This document shows positions 26,272-34,209 of a DNA stretch of 64,000 bases, piece by piece. The DNA comes from AC-51 sp963749895. GTDB lineage: Bacteria > Actinomycetota > UBA4738 > HRBIN12. The stretch lies in assembly GCA_963749895.1 (NCBI GenBank), contig CAVVOG010000003.1, positions 620,001 through 684,000 of the forward strand, in the 5' to 3' direction. Below the pieces are notes generated by a model that saw only the letters and a program-made list of their open reading frames with translations, had not been told where the DNA came from and did no database searches. Both the position numbers and the translations under genes were made by a program. Numbering within the stretch: the stretch's first letter is position 1; each line of letters starts with the position of its first letter.

Positions 26272-27314
26272 CGGAACGGGGCCCAGATCGCGTCGGCTCG
26301 GTAGGCGCGGACCCCGTCGGGGTGCAGGCGCATCGGGGCCATCTGGCCGCCGAGGCGCTCGAGCCCGCGACGGACCGCGGGCTGGACGTCGGGATCGGCG
26401 TAGACGAGCAGGTAGCCACCACCGCCTGCCCCGCAGATCTTCCCACCGGCTGCGCCCGCCTCCTGGGCTGCGCCGAGCATCGCCTCGATCGGGGTGTCTT
26501 CCGCGATGTGCGGGTTCATCAGCCGCTTCGCCTCGAAGGCGGAACGGAGCATCCGTCCGACCGTGTCCGGATCGCCGGCCTCGAGCGCGTCGCGCATCAC
26601 GTACGCCATCTCCTGCAGCTGCTTCAGCCCGAGCCGCGTGTCCTCTCGACCCTCCCGGGAGAAGGCGATCTGCCGGTCGATCAGGCCGACGTGACGCCGC
26701 ACGTAGCCCGTGTAGCAGAGCAGGAGGTTCCGCTCGAGCGTCCGCCTGGTCTCGGCGCCGACCGCCACCGGCGTGACCGCGACGCCCTGCTCACCGAACT
26801 CCAGCAGGTTGAGCCCTCCGAACGCCGCTGCGTACTGGTCCTGCCACCCTCCGCTGATGCCGAGATCCTCGCGCTCGATCGCGTAGGAGATCGCGGCGAG
26901 CTCGTGCGCATCGATCGTCCTGTCGTCGAGCATCGCGAGCGCCGCGACGACCGCGGTCACGAGGGCCGACGAGCCGCCGAGCCCGCTGCCGGGAGGCGCC
27001 TCGCTCGCGATCTGGAGCTCCAGACCCGTCGGAACCCCGACGCGTTCGATCGCCGCCTTCGCGAGGTCCATCACGCCGTCGTAGACGGGTTGCTCGTCGA
27101 GGTGGTAGCGGACGAGCTCGTCGAGGTCGAGCGATCGGACGATCACCTCACGATCATCGCGAGGCGTGAGGCGAACACGTACGGCGTGGTCGATCGTTGC
27201 CGACAGCACCGCGCCGCCGTGTTCCCGGTACCAGTGGGGGAAGTCGGTTCCTCCGCCCACGAAGCTGATCCGCAGGGGGGCGACGGCGTCGATCGGCCGA
27301 GGATCGCTGGTCAT
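26268..27314 (-). CDS. hddA: GHMP kinase, probably D-glycero-D-manno-heptose 7-phosphate kinase
   Basis: A 348-residue GHMP-superfamily sugar kinase. Near the N-terminus is APLRISFVGGGTDFPHWYREHGG, the ATP loop is PPGSGLGGSSALVTA (near residue 108), and GGKICGAGGGGYLLVYA is close to the C-terminus. HddA enzymes phosphorylate heptose 7-phosphate at C1, and the next two genes (gmhB, gmhA) supply and process that substrate, so the assignment rests on both fold and context. No heptose nucleotidyltransferase gene is in the window, so whether the product is GDP- or ADP-heptose cannot be told. Confidence 0.87.
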   Translation of the reverse strand: MTSDPRPIDAVAPLRISFVGGGTDFPHWYREHGGAVLSATIDHAVRVRLTPRDDREVIVRSLDLDELVRYHLDEQPVYDGVMDLAKAAIERVGVPTGLELQIASEAPPGSGLGGSSALVTAVVAALAMLDDRTIDAHELAAISYAIEREDLGISGGWQDQYAAAFGGLNLLEFGEQGVAVTPVAVGAETRRTLERNLLLCYTGYVRRHVGLIDRQIAFSREGREDTRLGLKQLQEMAYVMRDALEAGDPDTVGRMLRSAFEAKRLMNPHIAEDTPIEAMLGAAQEAGAAGGKICGAGGGGYLLVYADPDVQPAVRRGLERLGGQMAPMRLHPDGVRAYRADAIWAPFR

Positions 27315-27320
27315 CGCCCC

Positions 27321-27326
27321 AGTCTA
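27321..27326 (-). promoter_or_regulatory. Predicted -10 box of a leaderless promoter (heptose operon)
   Basis: On the minus strand TAGACT lies 6 bases before the ATG at 27314, with no Shine-Dalgarno sequence. It would drive hddA-gmhB-gmhA. Confidence 0.55.
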
Positions 27327-27350
27327 GGGGCCGGTACCGCCCGCCACGGG

Positions 27351-27629
27351 TCAGGCCACGTGGCGCTGGAGGCGCCGACGCTGCTGCTCCGTCGTGCCGC
27401 CCCACACGCCGTATCGCTCGCCGTTCTTCAGCGCCCAGGCGAGGCACTCCTCGCGGATGCGGCAGATGGAGCAGAAGGCGAGGGCGGGCCCCGCCTCCTC
27501 CTCGGAGATCGGGAAGAAGACGTCGGGCTCGATGCCGAAGCACGCGGCACGATCCTGCCAGTGGTCGGGGGGAGACGGCTCCGTGGGCAACCCGTCGATG
27601 TCCACGTCGACGAACCGGTCGATCCTCAC
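27351..27629 (-). CDS. WhiB family iron-sulfur transcriptional regulator
   Basis: A 92-residue WhiB-like protein, a family restricted to actinobacteria and their phages. The four Fe-S cysteines are Cys30, Cys53, Cys56 and Cys62 (C-x22-C-x2-C-x5-C), followed by the typical GVWGGTTEQQRRRL turn and basic tail. WhiB proteins carry a [4Fe-4S] cluster and act with the main sigma factor. The length and the lack of extra extensions resemble the WhiB1/WhiB2 type. It starts with GTG. Its leader (27630-27763) has no obvious element. Confidence 0.93.
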   Translation of the reverse strand: MRIDRFVDVDIDGLPTEPSPPDHWQDRAACFGIEPDVFFPISEEEAGPALAFCSICRIREECLAWALKNGERYGVWGGTTEQQRRRLQRHVA

Positions 27630-27763
27630 CGTTCACCAACCCCCTCTCCCCGGTCTCGATCCCCGGGTCCGATTCATAGCAGAGGCGGGTGTCGTCACGG
27701 AAGGGGTCAGGTGGGCGGTTCGGCCTTCTCCCATGCCGTGGGGACGGAAATGGCCCGAACGGG

Positions 27764-28627
27764 CTAGGCCATCGTCGCGGCGAGATGGAGCGGTCGACCG
27801 TCGGGAGCAGCCAGGTCGGCCGCCCGGTGCGCCCACGCCACCCGGGCGATGGCGACTGTGGTGCCGTCGTCGGGGCACGTGCTCGTCACGGTCCCTGCCG
27901 CCGTGCCGCCGGCGACGACCTCGTCCCCGGCGCGCAGGGCCCCGGCGACCCGCAGATGACGCAGCACCGTGGGTGGATGTCCGAGGTTGCGGACCCGAGC
28001 GACAGACTCCTGACCGAGGAAGCAGCCCTTGTCGGTGGCGACCGCGTCGTCCACGCCGACCTCGGAGGGCAGGGACGCGTCATCGAAGTCGACCCCCATC
28101 CTCGGGATGCCCCGCAGGACCCGCAGACGCTCCTGCGCGTCGGGGCCGGCCTCGATACGTCCGTCCCTGAGGAGGTCCGCGACGAGCCGCTCGAGGCGGG
28201 AGCCGATCGACACGAGCGCGTCGGTTCCGCCGCCGATCGCGGACGGGAAGAAGGGCTCGTCGGGAGACCACCCCGCGGGGAACGCGACGAGCACGACGTC
28301 GGGGTCGGGGCGGAGGGTCACGTCGGAGGTCAAGACGTAGGGGGCCAGGAGCCCGTCGATCGGCGCGCCCGCGCCGTCGTCCTGCACGAGGACGACCTCG
28401 TCGTCGCGGCGGAGCATCCACAGGTCGGCCCGGATCCGGCCGGTGGGCGTGAGCAGGAACGACCTGCCGGCCCCGCCGACCGGAAGTCCGGCCACGTCGG
28501 CCGTCACCAGGTCCTGCAGCCATCGGACGGCGCCGCGCCCATGGACGCGGACGACACGGCGGCCGAGCGCACGGGCGAAGGCATCGCCTCGTCCGAGCGC
28601 CGCTGCCTGCGTCTCGATCCCGCTCAT
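27764..28627 (-). CDS. ygfZ: Folate-binding YgfZ/GcvT-like protein
   Basis: A 287-residue protein of the GcvT-fold YgfZ family (folate-dependent helper in Fe-S cluster assembly or repair). The signature is KGCFLGQESVARVRNLGHPP near residue 200, which includes the conserved Cys. The N-terminal part has VRVHGRGAVRWLQDLVTADVAGL and TPTGRIRADLWML, as in aminomethyltransferases. The ATG at 28627 follows GGGAGGCGAGG. It diverges from the glycosyltransferase gene 34 bases away. A second GcvT-fold gene lies at 35781. Confidence 0.85.
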   Translation of the reverse strand: MSGIETQAAALGRGDAFARALGRRVVRVHGRGAVRWLQDLVTADVAGLPVGGAGRSFLLTPTGRIRADLWMLRRDDEVVLVQDDGAGAPIDGLLAPYVLTSDVTLRPDPDVVLVAFPAGWSPDEPFFPSAIGGGTDALVSIGSRLERLVADLLRDGRIEAGPDAQERLRVLRGIPRMGVDFDDASLPSEVGVDDAVATDKGCFLGQESVARVRNLGHPPTVLRHLRVAGALRAGDEVVAGGTAAGTVTSTCPDDGTTVAIARVAWAHRAADLAAPDGRPLHLAATMA

Positions 28628-28661
28628 GTCCTCGCCTCCCTCTGGGAGGATTATCCGCGCC

Positions 28662-29801
28662 GTGGACGTCCCGAAGACCCTGCTCGTCACGAACGACTTC
28701 CCGCCGACCGTCGGCGGGATCCAACGGACGCTCGAAGCCCTCGCCCTCGAGTTCCCTCCCGACCGGATCGCCGTGCTCTGTCCGGCCGCGGACGGGGCGG
28801 GTACCTACGACGGCAACGCGGGGTTCGCGGTGCTCCGGCAGCCGGAGCGGTTCCTGTGGCCCACGCCGGAGGTCGGACGACGGATCGAAGACGCCGTCCG
28901 CGAGACGGGGGCGGAGGTCGTCCTGTTCGGCGCATGCTTCCCGCTCGCGATGCTCGGACCGCGACTGGCCCGCGCGGGCATCCCGTACCTCGCCGCGGCG
29001 CACGGCTTCGAGTACTGGCTGTCGATCGTGCCGGGCGCCCACGCGCTGATGCGCTTCGCGACCTCGAAGGCGTCGCGGGTCCCCGTGATGTGCAGCGCCT
29101 TCATCGCGCGCAGGGTCCGCACCGCCGTCCCCCGGCGCGTCCCGGTGTCGGTCCTGTACCCGGGAGCGGACGTCGATCGGTTCCGCCCCGACCTGGAGAC
29201 GAGCGACCTACGTTCCTCCCTCGGGCTCGAGGGGCGCCCGGTGGTCGTCTGCGTCAGCCGGCTGGTCGACCGCAAGGGGCAGGACATCCTGATCCGTGGG
29301 ATGAGGCGGATCCGTGAACGCGTGCCCGACGCGACGCTGGTGATCGTCGGGGGTGGACCCGCGGAGGGAAGGTTGCGTGCCCTCGCGGCCGAGGCGCCCG
29401 TCGGGTCGGTGGTCTTCGTCGGGAAGGTCGTCGAAGAGGAGCTGCCCCGCTACTACGCGTTGGGCGACGTGTTCGCGATGCCGTGCCGGTCGCGGCTCGC
29501 CGGTCTCGAGGTCGAGGGATGGGGCAACGTGTTCATCGAGGCCGCGGCGTGCGCACGTCCCGTCGTCGTCGGTGACTCCGGAGGTGCCCGTGAGTCCCTC
29601 GTCGACGGCGAGACCGGTCTGCTCGTCGATGGGGCGGACGTGGGCCAGGTCGCGGACGCGGTCGCCTCCCTGCTCATGGACCCGGCACGTGCCCGGGCGA
29701 TGGGGCAGGCGGGCCGTGAGCGGGTGCTGGAGGACCACACGTGGGGATCGATCGCCGGGCGGCTGATCCTGTGGCTCCAGCAGGCCGCGGCCGGACGGTG
29801 A
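28662..29801 (+). CDS. GT4 glycosyltransferase, PimB-like mannosyltransferase
   Basis: A 379-residue glycosyltransferase of family 4. It begins LLVTNDFPPTVGGIQRTLEAL, as in actinobacterial PimB-type mannosyltransferases. The nucleotide-sugar domain has VVVCVSRLVDRKGQDILIRG and the E-x7-E motif EGWGNVFIE. PimB adds the second mannose to phosphatidylinositol mannosides on the inner face of the membrane using GDP-mannose. The acceptor here is inferred from resemblance. The GTG at 28662 has GGGAGGA about 11 bases upstream. Confidence 0.78.
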   Translation: MDVPKTLLVTNDFPPTVGGIQRTLEALALEFPPDRIAVLCPAADGAGTYDGNAGFAVLRQPERFLWPTPEVGRRIEDAVRETGAEVVLFGACFPLAMLGPRLARAGIPYLAAAHGFEYWLSIVPGAHALMRFATSKASRVPVMCSAFIARRVRTAVPRRVPVSVLYPGADVDRFRPDLETSDLRSSLGLEGRPVVVCVSRLVDRKGQDILIRGMRRIRERVPDATLVIVGGGPAEGRLRALAAEAPVGSVVFVGKVVEEELPRYYALGDVFAMPCRSRLAGLEVEGWGNVFIEAAACARPVVVGDSGGARESLVDGETGLLVDGADVGQVADAVASLLMDPARARAMGQAGRERVLEDHTWGSIAGRLILWLQQAAAGR

Positions 29802-29836
29802 CGGCGAAGGTCGTTCCTCCGCCGGTGGGTGGGGGG

Positions 29837-29842
29837 TACCCT
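29837..29842 (+). promoter_or_regulatory. Predicted -10 box of a leaderless promoter (zinc-ribbon membrane protein)
   Basis: TACCCT lies 6 bases before a GTG at 29849. This supports 29849 as the start of the zinc-ribbon protein rather than the GTG at 29798 that overlaps the previous stop. Confidence 0.5.
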
Positions 29843-29848
29843 GCGCCC

Positions 29849-30475
29849 GTGCCCGAGGATCGACGATGCCCTTCCTGCCACGCCCTGGTGGCGATCGACG
29901 CCGACTGGTGCGGGCAGTGCTTCACGTCGCTCGTCGAGCCGGCGTCGGCGCCCGATCGGATCGAGCCTGCGTCGAGCACCGGGGATGGTGCCGCTCCGCC
30001 CGACGCCGCCGGGTGGCCGTGTCGGGTGTGCGGCGGACGGAATCCGATCGACGCCGACGCGTGCGAGACGTGCGGCACCCCGTTCGCGGCGCTGATGCGT
30101 GACGAGCCTGAGCGTCGCGACGTGTCGCCGAAGGACGCGGTCGCCTGGTCGCTGCTCTTCCCAGGGCTCGGCCACCGGGCCGTCGGGCGCACGCCCGACG
30201 GCGTAGCGCGCGGCATCGTCTTCGCCCTGTCGTTCGGGATGGCGCTCCTGCTCGGTGTCGCCGGCGTCCGGTCCGGTCCGGCCTTCGGCGTGTTCCTGTT
30301 GTTGCTGGTGACCGGGCTCGCGGTCTACGCGCTCTCGGCCGTCGAGGCCCACCGGCTTGCCTCGGGGGGAGACCTCCTGATCCCTTCGAGACCGCTGCTG
30401 TGGGTCCTCGTCGGTGTGATCTTCGTGTCGATCGTGATGCTCGCGCTGGCGGTGGTGAGCGCGACCCGTAGGTAG
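29849..30475 (+). CDS. Membrane protein with two zinc ribbons
   Basis: A 208-residue protein with two N-terminal zinc ribbons, CPSCHALVAIDADWCGQC and CRVCGGRNPIDADACETC, followed by three hydrophobic helices (IVFALSFGMALLLGV; FGVFLLLLVTGLAVYAL; LLWVLVGVIFVSIVML). It may be anchored in the membrane with the ribbons inside the cell. Function unknown. A longer form would start at GTG 29798 in a GTGA overlap with the glycosyltransferase. It belongs to a gene run (GT4, ribbon protein, SRPBCC, CPBP, ArsA, glucokinase) that I recall as partly conserved in actinobacteria. Confidence 0.7.
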   Translation: MPEDRRCPSCHALVAIDADWCGQCFTSLVEPASAPDRIEPASSTGDGAAPPDAAGWPCRVCGGRNPIDADACETCGTPFAALMRDEPERRDVSPKDAVAWSLLFPGLGHRAVGRTPDGVARGIVFALSFGMALLLGVAGVRSGPAFGVFLLLLVTGLAVYALSAVEAHRLASGGDLLIPSRPLLWVLVGVIFVSIVMLALAVVSATRR

Positions 30476-30478
30476 GAT
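30473..30478 (+). promoter_or_regulatory. Predicted -10 box of a leaderless promoter (SRPBCC protein)
   Basis: TAGGAT lies 6 bases before the GTG at 30485. It overlaps the stop codon of the upstream gene. Confidence 0.45.
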
Positions 30479-30484
30479 GCTCAC

Positions 30485-30925
30485 GTGGAGCAGGCCGAAG
30501 GCTCGATCGTGATCGAGGCGCCGCTCGAGGACGTCGTCGAGGTCATCGAGGACTACGAGGCGTACCCGGAGTGGGCCGACGTCCGTCGGGTCGATATCGT
30601 GCAGCGCGGCGAGGGAGGGCGACCGACCGAGGTAGCGTTCGAGGTCGACGTGCCCGTGCTCGGCCGAGCCTCGTACACGCTGCGGTACCAGTACGCCCCG
30701 GGCGATACCGCGATCTCGTGGACCTCGATCGAGGCCCACGGTGCGGTCCGCGAGGTCAGGGGCGAGTACCTCCTCGACGACCCGGACGGCACCTCGACGA
30801 CCGTGACGTACCGGCTGGCCGTGGAACTGGGGGCGCTCGTCCCCGGGTTCATCAGGACCGAGGGTGCGAAGCGCGTGATCGAGAACGCGCTCGAGCGCCT
30901 CAAACGCCGCGTCGAGCTGGGCTGA
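30485..30925 (+). CDS. SRPBCC (polyketide cyclase/START-like) family protein
   Basis: A 146-residue helix-grip fold protein: SIVIEAPLEDVVEVIEDYEAYPEWADVRRVDIVQRG, then YTLRYQYAPGDTAISWTSIEA, and a long C-terminal helix (VIENALERLKRRVE). Such proteins bind hydrophobic ligands or lipids, and some act as cyclases. The ligand is unknown. The stop overlaps the next ATG (TGATG). Confidence 0.8.
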   Translation: MEQAEGSIVIEAPLEDVVEVIEDYEAYPEWADVRRVDIVQRGEGGRPTEVAFEVDVPVLGRASYTLRYQYAPGDTAISWTSIEAHGAVREVRGEYLLDDPDGTSTTVTYRLAVELGALVPGFIRTEGAKRVIENALERLKRRVELG

Positions 30926-31692
30926 TGGACCCCGAACCGGCCGGCGCCGCGAGACCCCTCGCGCCGGTCGAACGTCTCGACGCACCTCGCGTCCCGGCCA
31001 GACCTGACCGCTCCTGGCCCTACGCGTCGTGGGGCTGGACGCAATTGATCCCGGTCGCGGCGATGCCGTTCGGGATCGCCTTGCTGGCCGAGATCGTCGT
31101 GTTCGGGATGGTCGGATGGTCCGGTCCCGCGGCGGCGCTGGTCGTCTCGGTCGTCCAGCAGGTGGCGCTCGGGGCAGGCATCTGGTGGTGGGTCAAGGCC
31201 ACGACCGGGTCGATCACCTCACTCGGGTTGTGGCGCAAGGGATGGCGGATCGGCGACCTCGCGGTCGGCGCGGGCGTCGGGCTCGGGGCGATGTTCCTGA
31301 GCGCGGTGATCATCCTGCTCACGATGTTCGTCGTCGAGCAGATCACGGGGGAGGTCCCCGGACCCGACAATCCGCTCGACACCTTCGAGGATGCATGGCT
31401 CGTCCCGATCGCCGTGATCGCGGTCGTCTTCGCCCCCGTGTGCGAGGAGATCGCGTTCCGGGGGTTCCTGTTCGCGGGGCTCCGTCAGACGATGCGGTTC
31501 CGGTGGGCGGCGGTCGTCTCCGGCGCCCTGTTCGGGCTCGTCCATGCCGATCCGATCCGCTTCCTGGGTCTGTCGGTCACGGGCATCTTGCTTGCCGGCC
31601 TGTACGAGCGACGACGTACCCTCGTCGCGCCGATCGCTGCGCACTTCACCGTGAACCTGATCGCGGTCCTGTCGCTGCTGGCCACGCGCTGA
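30925..31692 (+). CDS. CPBP family intramembrane metalloprotease
   Basis: A 255-residue multi-pass membrane protein of the CAAX-protease/bacteriocin-processing (CPBP, Abi) family. The catalytic motifs are CEEIAFRGFL (Glu-Glu plus Arg), FGLVHADPIRF, and HFTVN near the C-terminus. About six hydrophobic helices are visible. Substrate unknown. It follows the SRPBCC gene with a one-base overlap. Confidence 0.88.
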   Translation: MDPEPAGAARPLAPVERLDAPRVPARPDRSWPYASWGWTQLIPVAAMPFGIALLAEIVVFGMVGWSGPAAALVVSVVQQVALGAGIWWWVKATTGSITSLGLWRKGWRIGDLAVGAGVGLGAMFLSAVIILLTMFVVEQITGEVPGPDNPLDTFEDAWLVPIAVIAVVFAPVCEEIAFRGFLFAGLRQTMRFRWAAVVSGALFGLVHADPIRFLGLSVTGILLAGLYERRRTLVAPIAAHFTVNLIAVLSLLATR

Positions 31693-31712
31693 GGCCTCGC
31701 GCCGGGGTGGGC

Positions 31713-31718
31713 TACCCT
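31713..31718 (+). promoter_or_regulatory. Predicted -10 box of a leaderless promoter (ArsA-like ATPase)
   Basis: TACCCT lies 7 bases before the ATG at 31726, with no Shine-Dalgarno sequence. Confidence 0.5.
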
Positions 31719-31725
31719 GGACGCC

Positions 31726-32919
31726 ATGCGGGTCGTGCTGTTCACGGGCAAGGGCGGCGTCGGCAAGACGACGGTCGCGGCGGCGACGGCGGTGCGCGCG
31801 GCGAGGGCAGGGAGCCGCACGCTCGTGATGTCGACCGATCCCGCGCACTCCCTGGCAGATTCCTTCGAGGTCGAGATCGGGAGCCAGCCGACGCAGGTGA
31901 CCGAACGGCTCTGGGCGCAACAGGTGGATGCGCAGGACCGCCTGGAAGACAACTGGCGTGAGATCCAGGACTACATGGTCCAGCTGATGAACTGGGCGGG
32001 GACCGAGACGATCCAGGCCGAGGAACTGACCGTGCTCCCCGGTCTCGACGAGATCTTCGCCTTGATCGACGTCAAGACCCACGTCGAGAGCGGGTCGTTC
32101 GACGTGCTCGTCGTCGACTGCGCGCCGACCGCCGAGACGTTGCGGCTGCTGAGCCTCCCGGAGATCATGAACTGGTACATCGAGCGGATCTGGCCGGTCG
32201 AGCGCAAGGTCGTGAAGGCGGTCCGCCCGATCGTGTCGCGGATGACCACGCTGCCGATCGCCGGTGACCACGTCTTCGCCGCCGTGGAACGGCTCCACGC
32301 GAACCTCGACGCGGTCAAGGGGATCCTCACCGACGAAGACGTCTCCTCGGTCCGGCTGGTAGTGAACCCGGAGAAGATGGTGATCAGCGAGGCCCGGCGG
32401 ACGTACACGTACCTCGGGCTGTTCGGGTATCGCGTGGACGCGGTGATCGTGAACCGGGTCCTGCCTGCGGAGATCACGGATCCGTACTTCGGCAAGTGGA
32501 AGGACATCCAGGCCGAGCACCTGGCGACGATCCACGAGTCCTTCGAGCCCGTGCCGATCCTGAAGGCCCGGCTGTTCGATCGCGAGATGGTGGGGATCCC
32601 GCTGCTCGTCGAGATGGGCGACGAGGTCTACGGAGACGAGGACGCCCTCAGCATCCTGTACCACGACGACCCGATCCGGGTCCGCAAGCGCGGGACCGGC
32701 TACGTGCTCACGATGCGCCTGCCTTTCGTCTCTCGAGACGACATGGACATCCACCGCCGCGGTGAAGAGCTGTACGTGCGCGTCGGCTCCTACAAGCGGA
32801 ACCTGATCCTGCCCCAGACCCTGAAACGCATGGTGGTCCGTGGAGCGAACTTCGCGGGAGACCACCTGGAGATCCTGTTCGCGCGCGAGCCGTTGGGGCC
32901 CGCGGAAGGGAGCGAGTGA
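31726..32919 (+). CDS. ArsA/Get3-like ATPase with C-terminal HSP20-like domain
   Basis: A 397-residue P-loop ATPase of the ArsA/GET3/TRC40 group. The deviant Walker A is FTGKGGVGKTTVAAATAV (residues 6-23), switch I is STDPAHSLADSF, and switch II region is VVDCAPTAETLRLLSLP. The last 80 residues (YVLTMRLPFVSRDDMDIHRRGEELYVRVGSYKRNLILP) form an alpha-crystallin-like domain seen in bacterial ArsA homologues. It lacks the arsenite cysteines of true ArsA and there is no ars operon, so client-protein handling rather than arsenic export is likely. It is followed by a small Cys protein and glucokinase. Confidence 0.85.
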   Translation: MRVVLFTGKGGVGKTTVAAATAVRAARAGSRTLVMSTDPAHSLADSFEVEIGSQPTQVTERLWAQQVDAQDRLEDNWREIQDYMVQLMNWAGTETIQAEELTVLPGLDEIFALIDVKTHVESGSFDVLVVDCAPTAETLRLLSLPEIMNWYIERIWPVERKVVKAVRPIVSRMTTLPIAGDHVFAAVERLHANLDAVKGILTDEDVSSVRLVVNPEKMVISEARRTYTYLGLFGYRVDAVIVNRVLPAEITDPYFGKWKDIQAEHLATIHESFEPVPILKARLFDREMVGIPLLVEMGDEVYGDEDALSILYHDDPIRVRKRGTGYVLTMRLPFVSRDDMDIHRRGEELYVRVGSYKRNLILPQTLKRMVVRGANFAGDHLEILFAREPLGPAEGSE

Positions 32920-33245
32920 TGGCGGCCACCGATCCGATCGCCGAGCCGATGCCTGAGCCTGAGGGTCAGGACGCGCCCGAGGCACCTGTCGAGGCGGCGT
33001 CCGAGAAGGGCGACGCCGCGCACGACACCGCCGGTTGCCCTGTGACCTGGTGCCCGATCTGCATCACGGTCGGTGCCGTGCAGCCGATCGCGCCCGACGT
33101 GATGGAGCACCTCCTCAAGGCGGGCACGGAACTGTTCCTGGCGTTCCGCGCGGTCGTGGACGCCCGGGCCGACGAGACCGAGGGCGGCCACCCAGCGGAG
33201 ACGACGGCGGGGTCCACGACCCTCGAGAAGATCGACCTTGGCTGA
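32919..33245 (+). CDS. Small acidic protein with CPxxCPIC motif
   Basis: A 108-residue protein with an acidic, disordered N-terminus and a central block CPVTWCPIC-ITVGAVQPIAPDVMEHLLKAG. Three cysteines in C-x5-C-x2-C spacing suggest a metal site. It resembles a small actinobacterial family (DUF5304-like, from memory) found next to glucokinase. Function unknown. ATG at 32919 follows GGAAGGGAG; it overlaps the ATPase stop (TGATG). Confidence 0.6.
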   Translation: MAATDPIAEPMPEPEGQDAPEAPVEAASEKGDAAHDTAGCPVTWCPICITVGAVQPIAPDVMEHLLKAGTELFLAFRAVVDARADETEGGHPAETTAGSTTLEKIDLG

Positions 33246-34209
33246 GTCCGCCGGACCTGCGTCGGGCCTCATGGCCGTCGGCGTCGACGTCGGTGGGACG
33301 AAGATCAACGCCCTGCGCCTGGACGCGGCAGGGGCGATCGATGCGCGAGCCTCGCACGCGACGCCCGCCGATGACATGGCGGCGACCCTGGATGCGCTCG
33401 TAGGTGCGGCTCGTGAGGTTCTGTCGCCCGACGTGGTGGCGGTGGGCGTCGGTGCGGCGGGACTGATCGACCGCCACACAGGCATCTTGCGGTACGCGCC
33501 GAACCTGTCCTGGCGCGACGCCGACATCCCGTCGGCGGTCGCGGGCGCGTTGGGCATCCCTTCCTTCGTCGAGAACGACTCGACGATCGGCGGATACGCG
33601 GAGTGGCGCCTCGGAGCCGCCGTCGGCTACGACCACGTCCTGTACGTGGCGGTCGGCACCGGGATCGGAGGCGGCGTGGTCGTGGACGGACACCTGATGC
33701 GGGGAGCAGTCGGGTTCGCCGGTGAGATCGGGCACGTCGTGGTCGAGCCCGACGGGCTCGAGTGCGGCTGCGGGAACCGCGGGTGCTGGGAGACGGTCGC
33801 GAGCGGCTCGACGATCACTCGGCAGGGGCGAGCCGCCGTCACCCGGCATCCCTACTCGCTGATCGCCGAGGTCGTGGACGGGGATGCGTCGCGTGTGACC
33901 GGCGCCACCGTGACCGAGGCCGCCCGCCTCGGCGACGCCGCCGCCCGGGGGATCCTCGCCGAGGTGGGGACGCGCCTGGGGGAGGGCATCGCGGGGCTGG
34001 TGAACGTCCTCGACCCGCAGGTCGTGGTCGTGGGGGGTGGGCCGGCCGAGGCCGGTGACCTCCTGCTCGACCCGGCGCGGGTTGCGTACGTCCGCACCGT
34101 GGAGTCACGTTCCCTCCGACCCGAGGTTCCGATCGTCCCGGCCGCCCTCGGTCCCGACGCAGCGGCGATCGGTGCGGCCCTGCTCGCGATCGACCGGTCG
34201 ACTCCATGA
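33238..34209 (+). CDS. glk: ROK family glucokinase
   Basis: A 313-323-residue sugar kinase that phosphorylates glucose with ATP (some actinobacterial forms also use polyphosphate). Motifs are VGVDVGGTKINALRLD at the N-terminus, ENDSTIGGYAEWRLGAA, and VAVGTGIGGGVVVDGHLMRGAVGFAGEIGHVVV. The zinc motif is CGCGNRGCWET. A TTG at 33238 starts inside the previous gene; an ATG at 33271 gives the usual ROK start and is equally possible. The two phosphofructokinases at 56-58 kb could continue the same sugar pathway. Confidence 0.9.
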   Translation: MAESAGPASGLMAVGVDVGGTKINALRLDAAGAIDARASHATPADDMAATLDALVGAAREVLSPDVVAVGVGAAGLIDRHTGILRYAPNLSWRDADIPSAVAGALGIPSFVENDSTIGGYAEWRLGAAVGYDHVLYVAVGTGIGGGVVVDGHLMRGAVGFAGEIGHVVVEPDGLECGCGNRGCWETVASGSTITRQGRAAVTRHPYSLIAEVVDGDASRVTGATVTEAARLGDAAARGILAEVGTRLGEGIAGLVNVLDPQVVVVGGGPAEAGDLLLDPARVAYVRTVESRSLRPEVPIVPAALGPDAAAIGAALLAIDRSTP

